A stretch of DNA of 64,000 nt from Paraglaciecola mesophila (lineage in GTDB: Bacteria; Pseudomonadota; Gammaproteobacteria; Enterobacterales; Alteromonadaceae), in NCBI RefSeq assembly GCF_009906955.1, contig NZ_CP047656.1, positions 3,347,001 to 3,411,000 on the forward strand. Direction: 5' to 3'. Both the position numbers and the translations under genes were made by a program. Numbering within the stretch: position 1 is the stretch's first letter; each line of letters begins with the position of its first letter. Below the pieces are notes generated by a model. The model had not been told where the DNA came from. It did not search any database and worked only from the letters and a program-made list of their open reading frames with translations. Below, piece by piece: positions 8,128 through 15,843 of this stretch.

Positions 8128-9462
8128 ATGAATACACGGATTATCACACTATGGGAAACCATACGAACCAGTTTTTGGTTTGTGCCTTCGATTATGGCCT
8201 TACTCGCCATCGTGACATCTCAATTGGGTTTAGCATTTGACCGATTTGGCGCTGACAGTGAACTTAGCGTATTGGCCGGCTTCTATGAAACGTCTCCTGA
8301 GTCAGCCAGAGCGCTTCTTACTACCATAGCCACCGCCATGATTACCGTTACCAGCATCGCTTTCTCCATCACTGTGGTGGCGCTCAGTCTTGCTTCGTCA
8401 CAGTTTGGGCCGAGATTGATTCGCAATTTCATGATGGATACAGGCACGCAATGTGTACTGGGCTTTTTCTTATCCACTTTTATTTATTGTTTGCTCATCA
8501 CTCAAGCAACCAAATCATTTGAGCAACAGAGCTTTGTTCCTGGTTTCAGTATTCTAACCTCGGTGTTGTTAGCCATACTGGGCGTTGGTGTTTTAATTTA
8601 TTTTATTCACCATGTGGCTAGGGCGATCCAAGCGGATAATGTCATCGACAATGTGTATTGCGAACTTAACGAAATTATCGAACGTTTATTTCCTAAAGAT
8701 GGTGAGAAACATACGGCACAAAACGCTGCTGGTGTTGAGATAGACACGCCTAATTTCAGCCAAGTTTATCCTAATCAACAAGAGATTCATTCACTCAGCA
8801 GTGGCTATGTACAAACACTAGACTTAGCACAACTGCAATCACTAGCGAAAGAGACCCACATAGCCATACACATGTATGTGATGCCGGGCGATTTTGTGGT
8901 GAAAGGTGCTGTGCTAGGTGTGGCGTACTTCCATCAGCCAGCGCTTGGATGTGCAACCCATAAAATCACTGACTTGGTGCGCCTAGGGGCGCATCGTACT
9001 CCTGTACAAGATGCGGAGTTTGCGATTCGTCAACTCGTGGAAATAGCCGTGCGAGCACTGTCACCAGGGATCAACGACCCATATACTGCGGTCACTGTGG
9101 TGGATAAATTAAGTGCGGTGTTATGTGATTTAACGGCTAAAACGTTTCCACCTGTGACCTATGAAGATGAAGAAGGGGTAATACGCTTACAGTGCAAACC
9201 TGTAGAGTATTCCGGATTAGGAGAAGCTGCTTTTAATCAAATTCGTCAGTACTCCAAAGATAGCTTGGCAGTGACAATACGCTTACTAGAGGGATTGAGC
9301 AGTATTTTGTCTTTTAGCCAAGCTGCTGAACATCGTCAGTTTGTGCGTCAGCAAGCGCAAATGATCGAGCAAATTCAGAGTGAATCCTTATTAGGGCAAC
9401 AAGACTGGCAAGACATTAAAAAACGCCTAGACGACATTAAGCGCCATTTAGAAAACGAGTAA
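8128..9462 (+). CDS. DUF2254 membrane protein
   Basis: This 444-residue protein matches DUF2254. Four membrane segments occupy the N-terminal 170 residues, with the family's SARALLTTIATAMITVTSIAFSITVVALSLASSQFGPRLIRNFMMD near residues 58-105. A soluble C-terminal half contains SGYVQTLDLAQL, ALSPGINDPYTAVTVVDKL near residues 310-330, and a coiled-coil-like end. The function is unknown for the family. GTAAGGGAATGAG precedes the ATG. Confidence 0.92.
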   Translation: MNTRIITLWETIRTSFWFVPSIMALLAIVTSQLGLAFDRFGADSELSVLAGFYETSPESARALLTTIATAMITVTSIAFSITVVALSLASSQFGPRLIRNFMMDTGTQCVLGFFLSTFIYCLLITQATKSFEQQSFVPGFSILTSVLLAILGVGVLIYFIHHVARAIQADNVIDNVYCELNEIIERLFPKDGEKHTAQNAAGVEIDTPNFSQVYPNQQEIHSLSSGYVQTLDLAQLQSLAKETHIAIHMYVMPGDFVVKGAVLGVAYFHQPALGCATHKITDLVRLGAHRTPVQDAEFAIRQLVEIAVRALSPGINDPYTAVTVVDKLSAVLCDLTAKTFPPVTYEDEEGVIRLQCKPVEYSGLGEAAFNQIRQYSKDSLAVTIRLLEGLSSILSFSQAAEHRQFVRQQAQMIEQIQSESLLGQQDWQDIKKRLDDIKRHLENE

Positions 9463-9698
9463 CTTTTAGCCATTATTTTAAAGTGCTGAGCGTTTAGTTT
9501 TTGTGAAGGTGCGGGGCAGTAATGACTTCACTCGGGCGTGCAAATATTTCACTTATTTCCCTCCGTATGATCAGTTATTTAAAAAAGGTAATGTAATTCA
9601 GTGTGTTAGTAAGTGGCATGGTATTCGAATGCAGTTACGCTACTTAGTTAACGCGCAAAGCCAGTTTTGGCTTTCGCCATCAGAAGAAGGACAGTTTC

Positions 9699-10505
9699 AT
9701 GCACACTTTTTCATTACCCACCCCCGGTTTTGGCACCTACCGTTTAAAAGGCGACGAAGCAAAAATGGCGGTAGAGAACGCCCTTGATGTTGGTTATCGT
9801 CATATCGACACTGCGCAGATATATGAGAATGAAGCTGAGGTAGGAGATGCGATATCGGCCTCAACACTGCCAAGAAATGAGCTTTTCGTGACAACCAAGG
9901 TTTGGTACGAAAACCTCAGCGCAGATAAGTTTATTACCAGTGTGCAAAATAGCCTAACTCAGCTCAATACAGACTACGTCGACTTGCTCCTCATTCATTG
10001 GCCGTCACCTGAGGACAAGGTACCTATGAGCGAATATTTGCAAGAGCTCAAGGCGTGTAAAGAGCGAGGTTTAACAGAGCATATTGGCGTATCTAACTTT
10101 ACTCAAAGTCAACTTGATGAAGCCCTAGCCATACTTGGCAAAGATCATATTTTAACTAATCAAATAGAAGTACACCCTAATTTTCAGAACAAAGAATTAG
10201 TGGCCTACTGTCAACGAAATAACATTCAAGTGACAGCTTATATGCCTTTGGGTGTGGGTAAGGTGATGGAAAACGATGTGTTAAATGCGATTGCTAAAGA
10301 GCATGATACCACCCCTTCTGCCGTCGCACTGGCTTGGCTGAGTCATAAAAAGATTGTGGCGATCCCTTCATCGACTAACGTCGAGCACATGCGAGACAAC
10401 CTCACGGCAAAACAGATGATGTTAACCGCAGAAGAGATAGAGAAAATAGATGCGATTGAACCTCAAGAACGCATTGTTGATCCTGATTTTGCGCCAGATT
10501 GGTAA
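9699..10505 (+). CDS. Aldo/keto reductase (2,5-diketo-gluconate reductase type)
   Basis: This 268-residue cytosolic NADPH-dependent oxidoreductase follows the AKR barrel. Visible are GYRHIDTAQIYENEAEVG (catalytic Asp and Tyr), LFVTTKVWYENL (catalytic Lys), LLLIHWPSP (catalytic His), IGVSNFTQSQL, NQIEVHP and the C-terminal cofactor loop IPSSTNVEHMRDNL. All four catalytic residues are present. It is most like the DkgB group, which reduces small aldehydes and ketones including methylglyoxal. AGAAGGACAG precedes the ATG. A terminator follows at 10566. Confidence 0.93.
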   Translation: MHTFSLPTPGFGTYRLKGDEAKMAVENALDVGYRHIDTAQIYENEAEVGDAISASTLPRNELFVTTKVWYENLSADKFITSVQNSLTQLNTDYVDLLLIHWPSPEDKVPMSEYLQELKACKERGLTEHIGVSNFTQSQLDEALAILGKDHILTNQIEVHPNFQNKELVAYCQRNNIQVTAYMPLGVGKVMENDVLNAIAKEHDTTPSAVALAWLSHKKIVAIPSSTNVEHMRDNLTAKQMMLTAEEIEKIDAIEPQERIVDPDFAPDW

Positions 10506-10565
10506 CCATGCATAAAAGCCTAGTCGTTTAACTAGCATTGGGTTACAGCAAAGTACACAGTACTT

Positions 10566-10602
10566 AAAACGCTCCTAGCACTTCGTGTTAGGGGCGTTTT
10601 TT
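10566..10602 (+). terminator. Intrinsic terminator after aldo/keto reductase
   Basis: AACGCTCCTAGCAC and GTGTTAGGGGCGTT form an imperfect stem (one bulge or wobble) closing on TTC, followed by T residues. It lies about 60 bases after the stop. Confidence 0.88.
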
Positions 10603-10660
10603 ATGGCCTATAAACCAAGTTAAAGGAACGTACAAGGCGAACTGCATAGCGAGTTTTGTT

Positions 10661-10770
10661 TTGGGTTCTCACTATTTGAAAAGGGAACAACCATTACTCC
10701 AAAGCGACGCTTTGATCAGAAACCACTGGACGCATGCTAAGGGGGAACTTGTTAATACGGATTGGTATCA
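10661..10770 (+). repeat. Dispersed intergenic repeat, copy A
   Basis: This is one of three related, same-orientation intergenic segments in the window (others at 24771 and 35103). Shared blocks are GGGTTCTCACTATT, AGCGACG, CTGGACGCAT and an ending like ATACGGATTGGTAT. The copy lies 180 bases before the BON gene. Its hairpin arms CGCAT/ATaCG are the least well kept of the three. Confidence 0.8.
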
Positions 10771-10947
10771 GATCAGTACTAAGCAAATAATTTGTTAAAG
10801 AACTATTTACAAGACCTTGGTAATAAATTTCATGTGCGGAGCTACTGTGAAAGTACAAAATGTCGAATAACTTTATTTAATTCATGTGGTTACGGCTTTG
10901 GCATTGAAATGGCATTAATTATTGTGAATCTTAATAAGGAGATATTT

Positions 10948-11514
10948 ATGAAAAATTCAATCATTTCAGTATTAGTAGCCGCTTCACTTGGAACCGCATC
11001 TTTAGCTGCGAATGCAGAGAATACTTGGAAGGACTCAGCCAGCGACGCCTGGATTGACGGCAAAGCCGAAACCACATTGATGCTAAATGGCAATCTTGAT
11101 TCATTTGACATCAATACAGATGTGAAGAACGGCAAAGTGACCCTAACCGGTAAAGTTGACCGTGAAGTAGACAAGGCACTAGCCACCGAGTTAGTCATGT
11201 CCCTTGATGGTGTGACTGATGTAGATAACCAATTGACCGTTATTGAAGAAATGGATGACGAGCAAGACGGTGAAGTGATGCAGACCCTTAACGACGCAAA
11301 GATTGAAACTGTGGTGAAAACCCGTTTGATGTTTGAATCAGAAGTCAGCGGAATGGACATTGACGTAGAATCTAAAATGGGTGAAGTGACCCTTTCAGGT
11401 ACCGTGGATAACGATGCTGAGCGTCAGTTAGCGATTAAAATCGCCGAAAATACCAATGACGTGAAAACCGTGGTTGATATGCTTAAAACCACTGAACAAG
11501 GTGGCAACGCTTAA
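10948..11514 (+). CDS. Periplasmic protein with two BON domains (OsmY-like)
   Basis: This 188-residue protein has a cleavable signal peptide (about residues 1-25, ending LAANAEN) and two BON domains, residues about 34-100 and 112-180. Each BON repeat shows TxLMLNGNLDSFDINTDVKNGKVTLTGKVD or TRLMFESEVSGMDIDVESKMGEVTLSGTVD, with the conserved GxVxLxGxV strand. OsmY-type proteins bind membranes in the periplasm under osmotic and envelope stress. AAGGAG lies 6 bases before the ATG, which decides this start over the longer in-frame opening at 10792. A strong terminator follows at 11538. Confidence 0.92.
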   Translation: MKNSIISVLVAASLGTASLAANAENTWKDSASDAWIDGKAETTLMLNGNLDSFDINTDVKNGKVTLTGKVDREVDKALATELVMSLDGVTDVDNQLTVIEEMDDEQDGEVMQTLNDAKIETVVKTRLMFESEVSGMDIDVESKMGEVTLSGTVDNDAERQLAIKIAENTNDVKTVVDMLKTTEQGGNA

Positions 11515-11537
11515 TATTGCGTTATGCTAGTACATTG

Positions 11538-11568
11538 AAAACACCCGCTATACGCGGGTGTTTTTTTG
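11538..11568 (+). terminator. Intrinsic terminator after BON gene
   Basis: ACACCCGC/GCGGGTGT perfect stem with a 4-base loop, followed by seven T residues. The transposase element begins directly at the end of this T-tract. Confidence 0.93.
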
Positions 11569-11591
11569 TTTGCCCAGCGAAGCTGGCAAAC
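11568..11591 (+). repeat. Left-end hairpin of RAYT element
   Basis: GTTTGCCCAGC and GCTGGCAAAC pair across a GAA loop with a single unpaired C. Imperfect hairpins of this kind near the ends are what Y1/HUH transposases recognise. It follows the BON terminator without a gap. Confidence 0.6.
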
Positions 11592-11760
11592 CCGTCAGGT
11601 TGGAAGAAGCCTGAATCACCCTGACTGAGGGGAAGATAATCTGAATGTTAAGTTAAGGACGTTGTTGGCCAATGGCAGGGTCCGAAGGAAGCCATAGGAA
11701 GTACAAAATATAAAAAGTATAAGGACATCCATGTTAAAAATGGTTAATTTTCATCCCTCA
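11592..11760 (+). other. Structured non-coding leader of the transposase
   Basis: About 170 bases without an ORF, rich in purine motifs: GGAAG occurs at four places (in TTGGAAGAAGCC, GGGGAAGATAA, GAAGGAAGCC and AGGAAGTAC). Possible stems are GTCAGG/CCTGAC enclosing CAGG/CCTG, CCCT/AGGG, and TGGC/GCCA. The density of short stems and unpaired GGAAG runs looks like structured RNA. It faintly recalls domain I of bacterial group II introns, but that comparison is from memory and no domain V was found. Confidence 0.4.
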
Positions 11761-11801
11761 ACTACACTTTTTGTGTGTTCCAATTTATTGAGTCGACTGT
11801 T

Positions 11802-12785
11802 ATGCCCCAGTCACGAAAAAGCCAAATCAGTTTAATCGATACGCCTTATTATCACTGTGTGTCCCGTTGTGTTCGTCAGTCTTATCTGTGTGGCACAAAC
11901 CAACTTACTGGGCAAAGCTACGAGCATCGTCGTGGCTGGGTGGAAGAGCGTTTACTGTTTTTATCGACCGTGTTCGCGATTGATATTTGTGCTTATGCAG
12001 TCATGAGTAATCATACTCATGTGGTGCTTTGTGTGGATAAGGAGTTGGCTGATAGTTGGAATACCGAATCGGTACTAAAGCGTTATCACATACTTCATAA
12101 AGGCACGTTACTCACTCAAAAATTTATAAACGGCGATACCTTAACTCAAGGGGAGCTCATCACCCTTGATGACACTGTTGAAATCTACAGAAAGCGTTTA
12201 TATGACATCAGTTGGTTTATGCGTGACTTAAATGAATATATTGCCCGTGAAGCGAATAAAGAAGATGACTGTACGGGTCGTTTTTGGGAAGGACGATTTA
12301 AATCACAAGCCCTACTAGATGAAAGCGCCGTGCTAGCTTGTATGGCCTATGTGGATTTAAATCCCATTAGAGCGAAAATAGCCAAAACACCTGAAACAGC
12401 AACACACACCAGTATTAAAAAACGTATTCACTCTGCTAAATATCATCAAGCTCAACCGAGTACGCTAATGCCCTTTGCGGGAAACCTGAAAGAAAACATG
12501 CCAAAAGGTATTGCGTATTCACTCAAAGACTATTGTGAGCTTATTGATACCACAGGTCGTTGTATTCGTGATGATAAGGCAGGTTATATAGATAACACTC
12601 AAAGCCCTATTCTAGAAAGACTAGGACTAGATAGCGCTCAGTGGTTAGCCTTAACCACTGAGTTTGAAAAACACTTCTGCTACGCCGCTGGGGGCGAGCA
12701 AATGATGAATGCCTTTAAGCGACATACCCACCATCAACGAATTCGAGGGATGGGCAAAGCAAAAGCGCTGCTAAAGCGCGCTTAA
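11802..12785 (+). CDS. REP-associated tyrosine (Y1/HUH) transposase, TnpA_REP type
   Basis: This 327-residue HUH single-strand DNA transposase is of the RAYT/IS200 superfamily (COG1943). The metal-binding HUH motif is H71-T-H73 in YAVMSNHTHVVL. The likely nucleophile is Tyr146 in DLNEYIAREANKED, followed by the family block TGRFWEGRFKSQALLDESAVLACMAYVDLNPIRAKI. It belongs to the long, roughly 320-residue marine gammaproteobacterial group beginning ISLIDTPYYHCVSRC. The ATG at 11802 is preferred to an upstream GTG (11775) because homology begins there. No TnpB partner is present. The frame is intact, so the gene may be active. Confidence 0.88.
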   Translation: MPQSRKSQISLIDTPYYHCVSRCVRQSYLCGTNQLTGQSYEHRRGWVEERLLFLSTVFAIDICAYAVMSNHTHVVLCVDKELADSWNTESVLKRYHILHKGTLLTQKFINGDTLTQGELITLDDTVEIYRKRLYDISWFMRDLNEYIAREANKEDDCTGRFWEGRFKSQALLDESAVLACMAYVDLNPIRAKIAKTPETATHTSIKKRIHSAKYHQAQPSTLMPFAGNLKENMPKGIAYSLKDYCELIDTTGRCIRDDKAGYIDNTQSPILERLGLDSAQWLALTTEFEKHFCYAAGGEQMMNAFKRHTHHQRIRGMGKAKALLKRA

Positions 12786-12800
12786 GTTAGAGCTAGGCTG

Positions 12801-12842
12801 AGCTACTACATCTCAGCTACTACATCTCAGCTACTACATCTC
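12801..12842 (+). repeat. Three tandem 14-bp repeats
   Basis: The unit AGCTACTACATCTC occurs three times without change, 15 bases after the transposase stop, followed by AGCGAG. An imperfect partial unit (GGCTGAGCTA) precedes it. It lies inside the proposed right end of the element. Confidence 0.92.
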
Positions 12843-12886
12843 AGCGAGTACCCCTTATGCACCTCTCGTGAGGTGGACGCTTGTCT
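12841..12886 (+). repeat. Right-end irregular hairpin of RAYT element
   Basis: A perfect inner stem CACCTC/GAGGTG (12860-12865 with 12870-12875, loop TCGT) sits inside a weaker outer pairing of CAGCGAGT with GCTTGTCTG (G-U pairs and one bulge). Its form is REP-like or IS200 right-end-like. Nothing beyond 12886 looks like part of the element. Confidence 0.5.
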
Positions 12887-13302
12887 GTATTTTTATCTCT
12901 TCACATAAATTTCTCTCTAAACCCTTACGATTCCATCAAAAGTCTTCAGTTGCTCATCTCAAAAGTGCAGTTATTTAGTATTAAGAGAATTTCTTACCAA
13001 TGAATAACATGGCTGTCTACATAAATTTTTAAACGTTTTTCAATATTCGGCTTAAAAGCACGTTTATGCTTTTAAGCGGGGTTTTAATAGTCAAAACATA
13101 TTATGAATAAGCTGAAGGTTTTATATTGGGTGTCTTTATAATTTGCTCTTCGAAAGACCGAGCTCGCTAAAAAAATCAATAAACTGGACTGAGTAGGCTT
13201 AACGCTCACTCTAGCCCTACTTTCTCTTCTCTTTCCTCTTAGTCGTGCTACCAACCTGTAACTGCAAAACCCTGTGCGGTCTAGCAAATCAGCCAGTCAT
13301 TG
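12887..13302. other. AT-rich intergenic stretch without a gene
   Basis: No convincing ORF. The only clear structure is a perfect 11-bp hairpin at 13050-13077 (GCTTAAAAGCA/TGCTTTTAAGC, 6-base loop) followed by GGGGTTTTAA. The reading frame on the minus strand at 13084-13287 has no ribosome site or protein-like pattern. Confidence 0.6.
13050..13077. terminator. Perfect 11-bp AT-rich hairpin
   Basis: Arms GCTTAAAAGCA and TGCTTTTAAGC with loop CGTTTA. It lacks an adjacent T-tract on either strand (GGGGTTTT follows on the plus strand). It could end transcription from the cupin gene on the minus strand, 225 bases away, or mark an old element boundary. Confidence 0.4.
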
Positions 13303-14010
13303 CTATTTGGTGTTTTGAACGCGCGCTATTTGTTCATCAACGAACGGCAGATGCTCGGTTTTTATCCAAACCCTTGCACCAGTTTTACCGGCTTTAGCTT
13401 TGAATTGACTGCCTACGGGCAGGCGCAGCCAGCTGTGCTTTTCTAGGGTGTCGTGGCCTTCACTAATTTCACCCGTTAGCACTAAAGCTTCAAGGCCTTT
13501 GATGGCGTCAAGCTCAAGCATACTATTGGGCGCTAATTCATACACGCTGACGACTTCATATTCATCATGATAGAGTACTTTGCTTATTGCGCCTGTCGCG
13601 GGAGGGGTAAATTCAGAAGATGCTGCAGCGTCATCTGCTCGAGCAGGTACGTTCACATGTAATCTGTCATCAAGATTGAATTGCCACAACTTGACGAAAA
13701 TTACGCAGCCTTCATCAGAGCCAGGTTTATGTGACGATTGAGGCGGGTTGCGAATATAGGAGCCTGCAGGAAAGTCACCATGCTGATCTTGAAACACGCC
13801 CTCAAGCACAATGAATTCTTCGCCGCCGGTATGCACATGAGGCGAAAATTCACTGCCTGGTGCATAGCGCACTATGGTGGTTGCCCGAGCGACTTCATCG
13901 CCCATGCGATCCAGCGGCCTACGATCAACCCCTGGCATAGGTGAAGCTACCCAAGGCTGCTGTTGACTGTGAACAACGACACGCTGGCTGAAATCAGCAT
14001 TAATATTCAT
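13303..14010 (-). CDS. ChrR-like double-cupin protein
   Basis: This 235-residue cytosolic protein has two cupin folds. The first (about residues 20-110) holds the metal-site pattern FSPHVHTGGEEFIVLEGVF and SYIRNPPQSSH. The second (about 140-225) is degenerate and lacks the histidines. It resembles the cupin part of ChrR anti-sigma factors but has no zinc-binding anti-sigma N-domain, so it is more likely a stand-alone ChrR-like cupin, possibly acting on reactive carbonyl or thiol compounds. AGGAGCC precedes the ATG. It follows the GST gene by 44 bases and probably forms an operon under the promoter at 14780-14808. Confidence 0.85.
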   Translation of the reverse strand: MNINADFSQRVVVHSQQQPWVASPMPGVDRRPLDRMGDEVARATTIVRYAPGSEFSPHVHTGGEEFIVLEGVFQDQHGDFPAGSYIRNPPQSSHKPGSDEGCVIFVKLWQFNLDDRLHVNVPARADDAAASSEFTPPATGAISKVLYHDEYEVVSVYELAPNSMLELDAIKGLEALVLTGEISEGHDTLEKHSWLRLPVGSQFKAKAGKTGARVWIKTEHLPFVDEQIARVQNTK

Positions 14011-14054
14011 ATATAGGCTCCTATTGGTGCATCAATCATAGAGTTGCTGGCGTA

Positions 14055-14675
14055 TTAAGCCGCAATACTGGGGCGCTTAGCAACTCGGTCGTGCCATGCT
14101 TGTAAGTGCGTTAAGTTAGCAGGAATACCGACACTACAAAAACCGCCGAATACCAAGCCACACCACAGGGTAATGTCAGCCATAGTAAATGATTCACCCG
14201 CTACGTAGCTTTGTTCGGCTAATACACTGTCAAAATATACTAAACCTGCTAATGCACGTGCATGCTGTTTTTGACCCCAATCACTATTTTGATAGGTTTC
14301 TAACTCAGGGCCTAAACCGTCGGTCGCATGATGAAAGTAAGTGGCGATAGCGTCAAGCACTTGGGTTTCGGCGCGGCGCTGCATCATGCTGATGACTGCA
14401 CGCTCTTTGGCGGTTTCACCTGTCAATGAAGGGCCAGCAAAATGATGATCAATGTATTCGGTGATCGCTGGGGATTCAGAGATATAAGTGCCGTCGTCCA
14501 GTTCGAGTACGGGTACACCGGCAAAGGGGTTTTTATGTAGAAAGGCTGCACTTCTGTGTTCGCCGTTCATTAAGTCTACTGGTTTAAAAGTTACGCTATC
14601 AAGGGCGTTTTTCTCGGCTAATGCGATACGCACGCGAAGTGGGTTTGGGAAATTTTCTACGTCATAAATAATCAT
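14055..14675 (-). CDS. Glutathione S-transferase
   Basis: This roughly 206-residue protein has a thioredoxin-like N-domain (IIYDVENFPNPLRVRIALAEKN, then NPFAGVPVLELDDGTYISESPAITEYID with the cis-Pro and Glu-Ser glutathione site) and an all-helical C-domain (MADITLWCGLVFG). It lacks the Cys or Ser-Cys start of some bacterial classes. The inner ATG at 14675 follows AGAGAG; the outer ATG at 14705 (ten residues longer) lacks a site, so the inner one is preferred. It is first in the GST-cupin pair, divergent from the TetR gene. Confidence 0.9.
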   Translation of the reverse strand: MIIYDVENFPNPLRVRIALAEKNALDSVTFKPVDLMNGEHRSAAFLHKNPFAGVPVLELDDGTYISESPAITEYIDHHFAGPSLTGETAKERAVISMMQRRAETQVLDAIATYFHHATDGLGPELETYQNSDWGQKQHARALAGLVYFDSVLAEQSYVAGESFTMADITLWCGLVFGGFCSVGIPANLTHLQAWHDRVAKRPSIAA

Positions 14676-14762
14676 GGGTGTCTCTCTATCGTTTTTTTGA
14701 TTCATCGTTTTTCAAAAGGGTCTTTAAACGTTCTCAGGAGTAGATTGGTCAAATATGTTAAT

Positions 14763-14808
14763 CTACCTATCGGTAGGTAGTTATAATGTTCAACGGTTAA
14801 CCTGTCAA
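14763..14808 (-). promoter_or_regulatory. Sigma-70 promoter with overlapping TetR-type operator for GST-cupin operon
   Basis: On the minus strand, TTGACA (14803-14808) and TATAAC (14780-14785) are separated by exactly 17 bases. Immediately downstream, at the likely start of transcription, lies the perfect palindrome CTACCTA-TCGG-TAGGTAG (14763-14780). A repressor bound there would block the promoter. The palindrome resembles the one before the TetR gene at 15084. Confidence 0.75.
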
Positions 14809-15083
14809 CTTTCATAAGCTGCTTATCGCGCGCTTAGTGAGTCGGCTTTATGCGGTTTTTCAGTTTTATGTATGGAATTCAGGTGCTTAATTAACTTTCT
14901 TGTTGAATAAATATTTTTAATTTTGATAACCAGATCGGTTTCGTGAAGGGGCGTCGTGACGGAGCGGGAGTGTCGGTGGCACGATCATACTCAGAGCTTT
15001 CGGTGCGAATTTTCTTAAAGCACGGTCGTTAAAGCATCGGCAACCCAGAAACCGCTAATAGACGCGCCTCACTTGTACCCATG

Positions 15084-15099
15084 TATCTACTGATAGATA
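15084..15099 (+). promoter_or_regulatory. TetR autoregulatory operator candidate
   Basis: Perfect inverted repeat TATCTA-CTGA-TAGATA, 21 bases before the TetR start codon. Aligned on its centre with the 14763 palindrome, 5 of 8 half-site bases agree (TACCTATC against TATCTACT), so both may be read by the same repressor. Confidence 0.6.
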
Positions 15100-15120
15100 A
15101 TGTGCGAAACAGGAGCACTT

Positions 15121-15666
15121 ATGAGCAAGAAACAACTTTTACTTAAGGCCGCTGAAGCCAAAGTAAGAACCGGTGGTTACAACAACTTTAGCTTTCGTGA
15201 ATTGGCCGACGAAATCGGCATTAAAAGCTCGAGTGTGCATTATCACTTCCCAACAAAAGCGGATTTAGGCGCTGAATTGGCGCGTCAATATACAGACAAC
15301 TTTTTAACCAATTTAGGGGCGCCAGAAGCGCTTATTGCTGAGGGTAAAAAGCCGATTGAAGTGTATTTGCAACAATTTCAGTGTGCCCTAACTGAAGACA
15401 AAAAAATGTGTCTTTGCGGGTTGCTAGGCGCTGAAACAGACGGTCTGCCAGAGAAAGTGAAAGCGCAAACTCAGCGTTTCTTTGAACAAAACATTGAATG
15501 GTTGACCCAAGCGTATCAACAAGTAGATGGTGCTTCTGAGCAAGCAGCTAACGCGCAAGCTATTGGGACCTTGTCTCTGCTTGAAGGCGCCATGCTGGTA
15601 AGCAAGGCCATGAACGATACCGCCATTTTTGCAACCGCCAGTGCAGGGTTGCTCGCCACACGTTAA
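15121..15666 (+). CDS. TetR/AcrR family repressor
   Basis: This 181-residue regulator has an N-terminal TetR helix-turn-helix (about residues 18-48: FSFRELADEIGIKSSSVHYHFPTKADLGAELA) and a C-terminal ligand domain with CLCGLLGAETDGLP. ACAGGAG lies 6 bases before the ATG at 15121, choosing it over the upstream ATG at 15100. It is divergent from the GST-cupin pair; palindromes lie on both promoters. The likely role is an electrophile- or drug-sensing repressor of GST-cupin and itself, perhaps also of the MFS gene downstream. Confidence 0.9.
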   Translation: MSKKQLLLKAAEAKVRTGGYNNFSFRELADEIGIKSSSVHYHFPTKADLGAELARQYTDNFLTNLGAPEALIAEGKKPIEVYLQQFQCALTEDKKMCLCGLLGAETDGLPEKVKAQTQRFFEQNIEWLTQAYQQVDGASEQAANAQAIGTLSLLEGAMLVSKAMNDTAIFATASAGLLATR

Positions 15667-15792
15667 ATATGAAAGTTCACAGCATTAGGTGGCTATCGCT
15701 AGGTTAATTGTTGTTGTTTTCGATAAAGTATTTTGTCATTAATGGCGTTTTTCGCAATAATTTCTAAAGGCATACTCCCACATCAATTCACG

Positions 15793-15822
15793 GCTTATCT
15801 TTGCTAAAAGATAGCGTTTTTT
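15793..15822 (+). terminator. Intrinsic terminator after TetR gene
   Basis: TATCTTT/AAAGATA stem with a GCTA loop, then GCG and six T residues. It separates the TetR gene from the MFS gene, suggesting separate transcripts. Confidence 0.75.
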
Positions 15823-15843
15823 AGGATCCTAGGGAGTTTTACT

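Larger units (their letters stand above)
11568..12886 (+). mobile_element. Putative RAYT/IS200-like element with structured leader
   Basis: The proposed element spans the left hairpin (11568-11591), a structured non-coding leader, the HUH transposase gene, a triple 14-bp repeat and a right irregular hairpin (12841-12886). The left edge abuts the T-tract of a terminator. The ends are inferred from hairpin positions, since no terminal repeats or target duplication are visible, as expected for single-strand Y1 transposition. Confidence 0.55.

Noticed and set aside
9503-9787. Small ORF of 94 codons before the aldo/keto reductase
   Set aside because: It overlaps the reductase start in another frame, lacks a ribosome site and has no protein-like pattern.
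11592-12900. Group II intron
   Set aside because: The leader has GGAAG words like intron domain I, but no domain V hairpin, no reverse transcriptase and no GUGYG start were found.
13084-13287. Minus-strand ORF of 67 codons
   Set aside because: No ribosome site; composition is that of a chance frame.
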